Origin: GCA-2731375 sp002731375
GTDB lineage: Bacteria; Pseudomonadota; Alphaproteobacteria; GCA-2731375
Assembly (NCBI GenBank): GCA_030752605.1
Contig: JASMDX010000076.1
Location: 1 to 64,000 of the forward strand
DNA: 64,000 nucleotides
Direction: 5' to 3'
The notes beneath the pieces were generated by a model. It had not been told where the DNA came from and made no database searches. It saw nothing but the letters and a program-made list of their open reading frames with translations. The translations under genes and the position numbers were made by a program. Below are positions 35,401 to 43,175 of the stretch, piece after piece. Numbering within the stretch: the first letter of the stretch is position 1; each line of letters opens with the position of its first letter.

Positions 35401-36987
35401 CTAAACAACGGCAATCATTTCCGCCGCCTTTTCCGCGATCATGATGGTCGGGGCGTTGGTATTGCCGCCGATCAGTGTCGGCATGATGGAGGCATCGGCC
35501 ACGCGCAGGCCGACCATGCCATGCACCCGCAACTCACTGTCCACGACGGCCATGTCATCATTACCCATTTTGGCGGTGCCGACGGGATGATAAATGGTGT
35601 CGGCGCGGTCGCGGATGTCCGCAATGATCTCTTTATCGCTCCGTACATTCGCCGTCAGTAGCTCCCGGCCCCTGTAGGGCGCCAAGGCCGGCGCTTCCAG
35701 AATACGCCGAGTCAGTTTGAAACCGGCCACCAGGCTATCGAGGTCCGCCTGCTCGGCCAGGAAATTCGGATCGATTAGCGGCGCATCCATTGGATCGACA
35801 CTATTCAGGCTTATGCTGCCCCGGCTCTTGGGGCGCAGGACGCAGACATGGGCACAGTAGCCGCGCGCGAAATGGCGCTTGCGGGCATGGTCGTCGACAA
35901 TGGCCGTATTGAAGTGCAATTGCAGATCGGGAACGGCTAGATCTGGATGACTCTTGACGAAGCCGCCGGTCTCGGTGGAATTCGAGGTTATGATCCCCGA
36001 GCGTGAGCGGCGCCATTCAAAGATGCCCTTAGTTAGCTTGGCAATACCCCCTGGGGTCAGCCCCATGGCAAGAGATGAGGGCGAAAGATAGGGGATCACG
36101 ATGTCAATATGATCCTGTAGGTTTTGTCCAACGCCTGGCAGTTCATGGCTGACGGTGATGCCATGTTTCCGTAGCGTGGCGACGGGGCCAACCCCGGATA
36201 GCAGCAGCAATTGCGGCGTTTGCAGGGCGCCCGCCGAAAGGACCACCTCGCGCGTGGCATGGACTTCATGGGCCTGACCGTCCCGATGATAGGCCACGCC
36301 CATGGCCCGCTTGCCGTTCAGGATGATTTTCGTGGCCTGCACACCGGTCCAGATCTTCAGATTGTCCCGCTGTAATGCCGGTGCCAGGTAGGCGCGGGCG
36401 GCGGAACAGCGTTCGCCGTTGATCTGGGTGACCTGATAGCTGCCCACACCCTCCTGTTCCGGGCCGTTGAAGTCATCGTTACGGGGCAGCTGCATCTCCA
36501 ACCCCGCATCCACAAAGGCCTGGGCCAGCGGGTTGGGGGAGCGCAGGTCGGCGACATTTAATGGCCCGCCCGTGCCATGGCAGTCATCCGCGCCGCGTTC
36601 CTGGTTCTGCGACATTTTGAAATAGGGCAGTACATCGGCAAAGGACCAACCCGGATTGCCGAGTTTGGCCCAATGGTCATAGTCCCAGGGGTGGCCACGG
36701 ATATAGATCATGGCGTTGATGGCGGAGGATCCGCCCAGCACCTTGCCGCGAGGCTGATAGCCGCAGCGCCCGTTCAGGCCGGCTTGGGGCACGGTCTTGA
36801 AAGCCCAGTTCAGGTGTTTGCTCGGCACCGTAGCGCCCAGGCCCAACGGAGCCTTGATGAATGGTGATGTGTCGCGCGGCCCGGCCTCCAACAGACAGAC
36901 CCGCGTGCCCGGATCTTCCGACAAGCGTCCCGCCAAGACGCAGCCAGCAGAGCCGCCGCCAACAATGATGTAATCGAAGTCCGTCAT
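35401..36987 (-). CDS. GMC-family FAD oxidoreductase (choline dehydrogenase-like)
   Basis: 528 residues from the ATG at 36987, which overlaps the upstream stop by 4 bases. The frame is open well upstream but that part lies within the PhnD-like gene. The FAD Rossmann motif is IIVGGGSAGCVLAGRLS, then GMC signature 1 as RGKVLGGSSAINAMIYIRG, and the catalytic histidine in HPVGTAKMG near the end followed by GGNTNAPTIMIAEKAA. Members oxidise alcohols to aldehydes. It is the third gene of an operon with a UGSC selenoprotein and a cytosolic PhnD-like protein, so its alcohol substrate may come from their reaction; that is inference. Confidence 0.9.
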   Translation of the reverse strand: MTDFDYIIVGGGSAGCVLAGRLSEDPGTRVCLLEAGPRDTSPFIKAPLGLGATVPSKHLNWAFKTVPQAGLNGRCGYQPRGKVLGGSSAINAMIYIRGHPWDYDHWAKLGNPGWSFADVLPYFKMSQNQERGADDCHGTGGPLNVADLRSPNPLAQAFVDAGLEMQLPRNDDFNGPEQEGVGSYQVTQINGERCSAARAYLAPALQRDNLKIWTGVQATKIILNGKRAMGVAYHRDGQAHEVHATREVVLSAGALQTPQLLLLSGVGPVATLRKHGITVSHELPGVGQNLQDHIDIVIPYLSPSSLAMGLTPGGIAKLTKGIFEWRRSRSGIITSNSTETGGFVKSHPDLAVPDLQLHFNTAIVDDHARKRHFARGYCAHVCVLRPKSRGSISLNSVDPMDAPLIDPNFLAEQADLDSLVAGFKLTRRILEAPALAPYRGRELLTANVRSDKEIIADIRDRADTIYHPVGTAKMGNDDMAVVDSELRVHGMVGLRVADASIMPTLIGGNTNAPTIMIAEKAAEMIAVV

Positions 36988-37790
36988 TGCAAGACCGGAT
37001 AACCCGCCGCTGCCGCACCGGCCTCCATCTCCAGCATGATTTTGTAATCCGCCAATGTCGGGTCGGCGAAGCCTTTGATCATCAACGCATCCCGCGCATC
37101 TGCCAGATCTGGGTCTTCCAGCGCGCGGTTCAAAGCGGCGCGCAGGCGGGCCCGGTCCGTCTGATTGGTATGTTTGGCAGTTACGTATGGTAGTGCGGGC
37201 GCCGCCTGGGTCTGGGCCAGGACATGGGTGCCTGCGACCGAGTCCGGATCGTGGCGGGACATCAAGCCATGGGTGACGCAATCGATAGCGGCCACGTCGG
37301 CCTCACCGCGCTTTATCATGGCGACGGAGAGTTGATGTTTGCCCGCTACCTTGACCCCAGCAAAAAAACGTCCGTCATGGGCCAGGGGTGCTAGGGTATG
37401 GCGCAGCACGTTCATGCCCGATTGAGAATCCCAATCATTAATGGCGCAGATACCGCCGCGCAGATCTTCAAGCGTCTCCGCCTTGCTTTCGGCATGGACC
37501 ACGATCAGGCTGCAATAATTGGCGCCATAACAGCCGTCCGCGCCATAGATCGGCGTAGCCAGAAGTGTCAGATGCGCCATGAAATGCTTCAGCAAAGGAT
37601 AGCCGCAGGTTTGGCTCAACAACAGATCCGGCGCACGCCAAAAATCTTCCCGTGTACCACCGCGCCAAAGCTCGTCGGGAACATCGCTGAAACTTTCCGC
37701 CCGGCAGGCCCTGGCTAGGCCGTCCCACCAAGCATCCGTGGCATCCCGCACCGGATCCAGGTCATACATGGGCAGGCAGGCCAGTTTCAT
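36984..37790 (-). CDS. PhnD/SsuA-like substrate-binding-fold protein without signal peptide
   Basis: 268 residues. The sequence starts MKLACLPMYDLDPVRDATD with no signal peptide, so it should be cytosolic. It carries periplasmic-binding-protein type II features as in PhnD: LLLSQTCGYPL near residue 58, then CAINDWDSQSGMNVLRHTLA near 117 and GEADVAAIDCVTHGLM near 162. No ABC transporter genes accompany it. It overlaps the UGSC gene by one base (TGATG) and the GMC gene by four. It may bind a phosphonate, sulfonate or related ligand as a sensor or chaperone, or may be an enzyme built on this fold. Confidence 0.8.
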   Translation of the reverse strand: MKLACLPMYDLDPVRDATDAWWDGLARACRAESFSDVPDELWRGGTREDFWRAPDLLLSQTCGYPLLKHFMAHLTLLATPIYGADGCYGANYCSLIVVHAESKAETLEDLRGGICAINDWDSQSGMNVLRHTLAPLAHDGRFFAGVKVAGKHQLSVAMIKRGEADVAAIDCVTHGLMSRHDPDSVAGTHVLAQTQAAPALPYVTAKHTNQTDRARLRAALNRALEDPDLADARDALMIKGFADPTLADYKIMLEMEAGAAAAGYPVLQ

Positions 37791-39448
37791 CAGCTTCTGA
37801 TCACCTCCGTCACCGCGCGGGTATTGCCAAACGAAGGTATGACGGCGGAATGACGTCCGGCGCCGCCCGCGACTACCAGCTGAATATCGTCATGGCTGGT
37901 GGCGATTTTAGCGCCTCCGTCGCCATCCGCCAACAGGCGTTCGGGCACGTATTGACGCATGATCACGCGCTGCGGCTCGGACAACACATGGGCCGGGATG
38001 AAGGCGTTCTCAATCAGATAATTCTTGATATCCGCCTTTGAGAAGCCGTCCTTGTGGATGATATCCGCATGCTCCGGGCCCAGGACCAGCATGATTTCAC
38101 CGCCCAGATAGCTGTTGTTCAGGCCTGGCGAACACATGGTGCCACTGATGGTCTGCAGGATTTCCTCCGCCGTCTTGCCGTAGTGATCGTTGACATTGTG
38201 CGGGCCTTCCACGCCGCAGAGCGTAATGGTGCTCTGTTCCGCACCAAAGCCGCGCTCCATGGCCAGGGTTTCACCCCAGGGGTTCTCCACTAGATTTTCG
38301 CCGAAGCAGAAACTGTACTTGGCCGGCGTGCCCATGGTGGCCCGGTCCAGAATGCCCGGCGTGCCGCCGCCGATATTCAGCAGGATGGAGCGGATGCCCC
38401 GGCCGATGGCTGCATTAGTCAGGCTGCCCTGGCCCATGACATTGTAGGTGGTGTTGACGTCGATGTTCTCTGTGATAGGCCCGCTGATCAAGGCCAGAAC
38501 CGTGCAGGGATGTGTGGTGGTGTTCAAGGCTTTCAGATTGAGATCCGAATGGCCCAGGGCCTTGGCGGCCGAGACCAGGACCGGTAGGTGATCTGGCTGA
38601 CAACCCGCCATGACGCCGTTGACCGCCACCTTGGCCACTGTCGCCTCGCCCTGGCGCGGTTCGATCCGGGCTAACAGTTCTTTGGGGTCCAGGCCGCGAT
38701 TGCCAAGCATTTTCTCATAACGTTCCGGCGTTGGCGGAATAATCGGCAGGCCGTCGGTCCAGCCCCGGCTGTAGAACAGACGGTTGACGCCTTCCAGATC
38801 GTCGGGGCCGTTCAGGCGCTCGGGCGCGTCGGGAGCGGAAAAATTACCCTCGAACATAGATCGATAACGCAAGCGCGATTTCGTTGGCGGCGCCTTTTCC
38901 TTGAATTCTGCACGCAGTGCCTCAGCATCGTCCTGCCACAGGCGGATCACTTCATCAACCACATTGCGGGCGATGGTCGCCACTTCATCGGGCAGCAGTT
39001 TGGCTACCGGGTGCGGGACTACGGCGATGGGTAGGCCGGGCATGCCCAGACATTGGGTTTCCGCCTTGCCCAGGGCGTAGAATTCGTCACTACACACGGT
39101 AGCGGTTGCGATGCCATGTCGTTCCAGTTTGATGGAATCATGAATGCACCACGACGTGCAGGAGCCTCAATCGCCAAAACCGGCGATGACCACGTCACAG
39201 TGTTCCAGGAATTCCGCGGAGAATTCAGCCGGAACCGAGGCCGCCTTGTAACCGCGCAGGATCTCCGCGTTGGCGAGCCGCTTCGTTAGCAAGCTTGCCA
39301 TGTTGTCCATGAACAGATCGGCATTGGCCTTTTGATTGGAAAACAGGCCGATCACGATGGGTTCGCCACCGTCTAATTGCCGGCGCGGTGCCAGGGGAGT
39401 ATCTTCGTTGGCGACAGCGCCGCAGGGGTTCATTAGTTCTCGGGCCAT
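37790..39448 (-). CDS. UGSC-family selenoprotein with in-frame TGA (Sec94)
   Basis: One continuous frame of 553 codons interrupted only by TGA at 39167-39169. Before it are 93 residues with their own ribosome site (AAGGA, 8 bases before ATG 39448), ending VVIAGFGD. After it the frame reads GSCTSWCIHDSIKLERHG and continues for more than 450 residues to 37790. Reading TGA as selenocysteine gives U-G-S-C, the motif that names the UGSC (seleno)protein family known from marine metagenomes. A hairpin of SECIS type follows at the right distance. The N-terminal domain (to about 190) carries the U/C pair; a second domain starts near FYSRGWTDGLPIIPPTP (about 223). Function is not established; the paired U94 and C97 suggest redox chemistry. 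It is the first gene of an operon with PhnD-like and GMC genes. Confidence 0.85.
39145..39160 (-). promoter_or_regulatory. SECIS-like hairpin downstream of the UGSC TGA codon
   Basis: On the coding strand, TGCAC-GTCGTG-GTGCA forms a perfect 5-base stem with a 6-base loop starting with G-U. It begins 6 bases after the TGA codon and its loop lies about 14-19 bases from the T of TGA, matching the placement of bacterial SECIS elements such as that of fdhF. It lies within the coding sequence, so the stem also encodes conserved residues. Confidence 0.6.
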
Positions 39449-39568
39449 CTGGTTTGTCCTTTCGATTCAGTTGCCGCTATTACAGCAGGCCGAACCGGCC
39501 CGCACAAGCCTGGAGCTATGGGCCCAAGCGGTGCATGATGTGGCCTGGACATCGCAGGAGGACGGAGC

Positions 39569-40405
39569 ATGAAATTTGGCGTTCACATTCCCCAGATCGG
39601 ACGCAAGGCAGGGCCGGAGGCTGTACGCCGGGGTGCGCGCCAGGCCGAGGATCTTGGCTTTGACAGTATCTGGGTCAACGATCATCTGGCCATTCCCCAT
39701 GATGCGCCCTATCCACCATCCAAAAGCTTCTATGAACCATTGATTACCTTAACCTGGGCTGCGGCGGCGACTAGCCGAGTAAAATTGGGCACATCGGTGC
39801 TGGTGCTGCCCTTGCGCATTCCAGCGCATCTGGCCAAGGAATTGGCGACCCTGGATCTGTTGAGCGAGGGCCGCCTAATTTTGGGCATCGGCGTGGGTTG
39901 GATGGAGGGTGAGTTCGACGCCATGGGCGTGCCCTTTGATGACCGGGGCGCGCGGACCGACGACATCATCAATATCTTGCGGGCCTGCTGGACCGAGGAT
40001 CCAATAATTTATGAGCCAAAGATTGTCACCGCGGCGCTCGAGGGTATCCGCACTCTGCCGCAACCGGGTCGCAAGATACCGATCTGGGTGGGTGGTGTGT
40101 CCGCCCCGGCCCGGCGCCGGGCCATCGCCCTGGGTGACGGCTGGCACGGTACCCGCGTGCCCGTGGAGGAGGTCAGCGCCATGACGGTGGAGTTGCGCGC
40201 GGCCCGTGGTCCGGAGTTTCCCCTTACCATGCGCGTATTCTGGGATCCATTCGAGGATGATCACGATATGATAAAGGCGACGACCCAGGCCTATGCGGAG
40301 GCGGGCATCGACGGCATGATCATGGAGCCGCGGCAACGTAACCTCGATGATTGGCTGCGTGCGGTCGAGGCATTATGGACCCTGATGCGGCCCTGGCGCG
40401 GCTAA
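39569..40405 (+). CDS. LLM-class flavin-dependent oxidoreductase (TIGR03619-type)
   Basis: 278 residues of the luciferase-like monooxygenase TIM barrel: MKFGVHIPQIGRKAGPEA, DSIWVNDHLAIP, KLGTSVLVLPLRIPAHLAKE, and ILGIGVGWMEGEFDAMG. Members of this subgroup use FMN or F420; which applies here is not visible. It is divergent from the UGSC operon across a 120-base gap and is followed 9 bases later by a CobW-like GTPase gene. A shared pathway with the UGSC and GMC enzymes is possible but unproven. Confidence 0.88.
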   Translation: MKFGVHIPQIGRKAGPEAVRRGARQAEDLGFDSIWVNDHLAIPHDAPYPPSKSFYEPLITLTWAAAATSRVKLGTSVLVLPLRIPAHLAKELATLDLLSEGRLILGIGVGWMEGEFDAMGVPFDDRGARTDDIINILRACWTEDPIIYEPKIVTAALEGIRTLPQPGRKIPIWVGGVSAPARRRAIALGDGWHGTRVPVEEVSAMTVELRAARGPEFPLTMRVFWDPFEDDHDMIKATTQAYAEAGIDGMIMEPRQRNLDDWLRAVEALWTLMRPWRG

Positions 40406-40414
40406 ACCCCAATC

Positions 40415-41350
40415 ATGACCGAGCCGGTGACCATTATTGGCGGTTTTCTTGGTGCCAGCAAGACGACCCTGTTGAACGCTCTATTGGCGCGGGATACCGG
40501 CCTGCGTCTTGCTGTGGTCGTCAATGATTTCGGCGATCTGGCGGTGGACGGCGATCTGGTGTCGGCCCACGGCGGTGACACGGTGACACTGGCCAACGGC
40601 TGCATCTGTTGTTCGATGGGGGAAGACCTGCTGTTGGCCTTGACCAAACTAGTGCGCCGGGACGATCCGCCCGAGGCCATTTTGATTGAGGCTAGTGGCG
40701 TCGCCGATCCGCAGCCCATCGCTGATATGGTAGCGCGGCACCCGGAGCTGGAGCGGGATGCGGTGGTCGTGCTGGCTGATGGCGAATTGGTGGAGGAGAC
40801 GGCGGCGAATAGTCATGCGGGCAAAACCATACGGCAACAACTTTCCGCTGCCGATCTGATTATTCTGAACAAATGCGATCTGCTGGAAGATTATGAGCAG
40901 AACGAAGTTCGGCAATGGCTGGCTGGGCTGGTGCCGAACGCGACGGTTATCAAGGCCTGGCATGGAGAGGTTCCGGTGGCGCTTTTGCTAGGTGTGGAGG
41001 CGGGATCGGTACCGGAAACGATAAGGACAATGACAGCGATAACGGCCGAGGCGCATCGGCATGCACATGAAGATGCATTTCGTGCGGTATCATTTCTGTT
41101 GGATAGTCCCTTGGACCGGCCGGCGTTCCTGCGCTTCTTGGCCGACTTGCCTTCATCGGTCTTGCGGGCCAAAGGAATTATTCGCTTGCGGGATGAGCCT
41201 GGCCGATGGGCGTTTCAACTGGTGGGCCGTCGCCATGCGTTGGCACCCTGCAAGGGTGCTGCGCCGGGCGACCGTCTGGTATTCTTTGACACGTCGGAGA
41301 TGCCGGACGAGGCAGTGCTGCGTGGTTTAACTAAACAGGCTACCGGGTAG
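40415..41350 (+). CDS. CobW/G3E-family GTPase (COG0523) with altered P-loop
   Basis: 311 residues. The N-terminal GTPase domain has a P-loop reading GGFLGASKTTLLNALL, where nearly all relatives have GAGKTT or GSGKTT; the glycine before lysine is a serine. The metal-binding CICC motif is at about residues 64-67, Walker B-like EASGVADPQPI near 92, and the guanine motif NKCDL near 152. The CobW_C domain follows after about 210. Such proteins deliver zinc or other metals to client enzymes. The P-loop change could weaken GTP binding. The end overlaps the convergent DUF2182 gene by 24 bases. Confidence 0.83.
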   Translation: MTEPVTIIGGFLGASKTTLLNALLARDTGLRLAVVVNDFGDLAVDGDLVSAHGGDTVTLANGCICCSMGEDLLLALTKLVRRDDPPEAILIEASGVADPQPIADMVARHPELERDAVVVLADGELVEETAANSHAGKTIRQQLSAADLIILNKCDLLEDYEQNEVRQWLAGLVPNATVIKAWHGEVPVALLLGVEAGSVPETIRTMTAITAEAHRHAHEDAFRAVSFLLDSPLDRPAFLRFLADLPSSVLRAKGIIRLRDEPGRWAFQLVGRRHALAPCKGAAPGDRLVFFDTSEMPDEAVLRGLTKQATG

Positions 41351-42091
41351 GACCATGTAGGCGGTCAGGGCGATCATTACCATGCCGCCGGCCTTGCCGA
41401 ACAAATCACCACGGGGCATGACTTTTTCACCCAGCACCAGAATGGCGATCAGGGCGACCCAGAACAGGTTCATCACGCCACCCACGAACAGCAATGCCGT
41501 CAGCAGCCAGCAACAGCCCACGCAATAGGCGCCGTGGGATAGGCCCATTTTCAAGGCGCCTAAATTGCCCGGTAGCCATTTGGTCATCAGAAAACTCAGG
41601 GGTGAGTGGCATTTGCCCAGGAAGGCCTGTTTCAGCGGTGTCAGCTGATAGATGCCGCAGGCCAGCAACAACCCAATTGTCAGCCAGCAGGAGGTCCCCA
41701 CCATCATGAGCGAGATCAGGGCTGCCTTGGTCAAGGTCCATTGCGCAATGGTAGCGGCAATGCTGAAAACCGCCCAGATAATCAAATAGGCGGCTGTGAA
41801 TAATGCGATGCGCAGGCCTGGGTTTTCGTCCTTGGCCTGCTTGCGCGTGACCATGGCAAACAGCAGGATCATGGGCGCGGCCGAAGGCACCATCATACCC
41901 ACCATCATAACCCACCACATCAATCCCATCAGGATAAAAGTGGTTAGGGACCAGCCGCTCATGGTCTGGGTCATAGCCTGGCCCATGTTGGCCATCTGCC
42001 CGCCCATCCGCGCCATGCCCATAAGGCGCATATCGCCGGCGGCCATGTCATCGGCCAGAACAACCAGATAAATCCATGAGAGCACGGTCAA
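41327..42091 (-). CDS. DUF2182 membrane protein, probable frameshift near the start
   Basis: The frame encodes about 254 residues with six or seven membrane helices, the methionine- and histidine-rich character of DUF2182 (predicted metal-binding) proteins, and the family's GAYCVGCCWLLTALLFVGGVM-like region near residue 200. The best start, an ATG at 42144 with AGGAG upstream, reads MERIFRRDRAIVIIAL in a different frame. It runs into a TGA unless one base is added near 42093-42100, after which it joins the body at LLTVLSWIYL. So either the gene lost its proper start by a one-base deletion, or it now uses the TTG at 42091 or a later ATG. Confidence 0.7.
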   Translation of the reverse strand: MTVLSWIYLVVLADDMAAGDMRLMGMARMGGQMANMGQAMTQTMSGWSLTTFILMGLMWWVMMVGMMVPSAAPMILLFAMVTRKQAKDENPGLRIALFTAAYLIIWAVFSIAATIAQWTLTKAALISLMMVGTSCWLTIGLLLACGIYQLTPLKQAFLGKCHSPLSFLMTKWLPGNLGALKMGLSHGAYCVGCCWLLTALLFVGGVMNLFWVALIAILVLGEKVMPRGDLFGKAGGMVMIALTAYMVLPGSLFS

Positions 42092-42281
42092 AAGGGCAAG
42101 GCGATGATCACAATGGCTCGGTCGCGTCTGAAAATGCGTTCCATGCGCGAAAATCTCCTGGAAAGTCAGCGGCGTCCCTAAAAAATGGGAATGCCACTAT
42201 TTTTTACCGCCCAAATCGTATTGTCCAGGCTAGACGGCCAAATGGATCGGAACCGCCTGGAACTACGCCAGTGGTACCAGG

Positions 42282-43172
42282 TCAGGCTTTTCGGCGTTCC
42301 GCCATCAGATTGCTGTAGTTGCCCAATAGAACCAAGCCGCCGCCAACGAAGACCCATAGTTCCAACGGCTCGCCATAGAGCAATACGCCGACTACGGCAA
42401 TGAGCGGCAGGCGAATGAAATCCAGCGGCGCGACGACGATGGCGTCGGCCAGGCTGACGGCGCGGACGAAACAGTAATGCGCGGTGAAACCCAGGATGGC
42501 GACCAAGATCAACCAAAAGCCCGTAACCGGGCTCGGCCAATGCAGCTCATTCATGGCAAGCATCAGGCCCACGGGCGTCTGCAGCAACGCCATGTAAAAC
42601 AAAATTGTTACTGGCTGTTCCGTGGTCGACAGGCGTTTGGTGGCCATCATGGCGCCAGCGAAACCCACCGATCCTATCAGCATCACGATGGAACCCAAGC
42701 TAACGGCTTCCAGGCCCGGCCGCAGGACGACAAGGACGCCGACAAAGCCCAGGCTGACGGCCGCCAGGCGCATTTTCGTGAGGCGTTCCCCTAACAACAA
42801 AGGCGCCAACGCTGCCACCCACAGTGGCGTGGTGAATTCCAAGGCGAACAATTGCGCCAGGGGAATGAGCCCTAAGGCGAAAAACCAGCCGAATTGTCCT
42901 ACCAGATGGGAGCTATTTCGGATGATATGCAGTTTGATGCGACGGGTCTGAAATTTTTGGAAGCCGCCTGGGGTACAGGCAGCGTAGGTCACTACCAGGA
43001 TCAACCCGATGGCGCTGCGGTAAAACATCAATTGATAGACGTCCAGTTCCTCGTATACCGCCCGGCCCGCCACGGCCATGGTGGAGAAGGAAACCACCGC
43101 GCCCATCATCCAGAGCGCCGCTCCCAACACATTGGGCTGTTTGGTGGGGGAATGTTCGGCGGGTGTGGGCAA
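42282..43172 (-). CDS. DMT superfamily transporter (EamA family)
   Basis: 296 residues with ten predicted helices in two EamA repeats: GAALWMMGAVVSFSTMAVAG near residue 17 and IVMLIGSVGFAGAMMATKRL near 160. The C-terminus is short and basic. The substrate is unknown. It sits 3 bases after the gltD stop on the same strand, so it may be read through from glutamate synthase. Confidence 0.88.
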   Translation of the reverse strand: MPTPAEHSPTKQPNVLGAALWMMGAVVSFSTMAVAGRAVYEELDVYQLMFYRSAIGLILVVTYAACTPGGFQKFQTRRIKLHIIRNSSHLVGQFGWFFALGLIPLAQLFALEFTTPLWVAALAPLLLGERLTKMRLAAVSLGFVGVLVVLRPGLEAVSLGSIVMLIGSVGFAGAMMATKRLSTTEQPVTILFYMALLQTPVGLMLAMNELHWPSPVTGFWLILVAILGFTAHYCFVRAVSLADAIVVAPLDFIRLPLIAVVGVLLYGEPLELWVFVGGGLVLLGNYSNLMAERRKA

Positions 43173-43175
43173 GGT

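Noticed and set aside
36988..37281. Longer N-terminus for the GMC oxidoreductase
   Set aside because: The added sequence is out-of-frame reading of the PhnD-like gene; the ATG at 36987 overlaps its stop by four bases and directly precedes the FAD motif.
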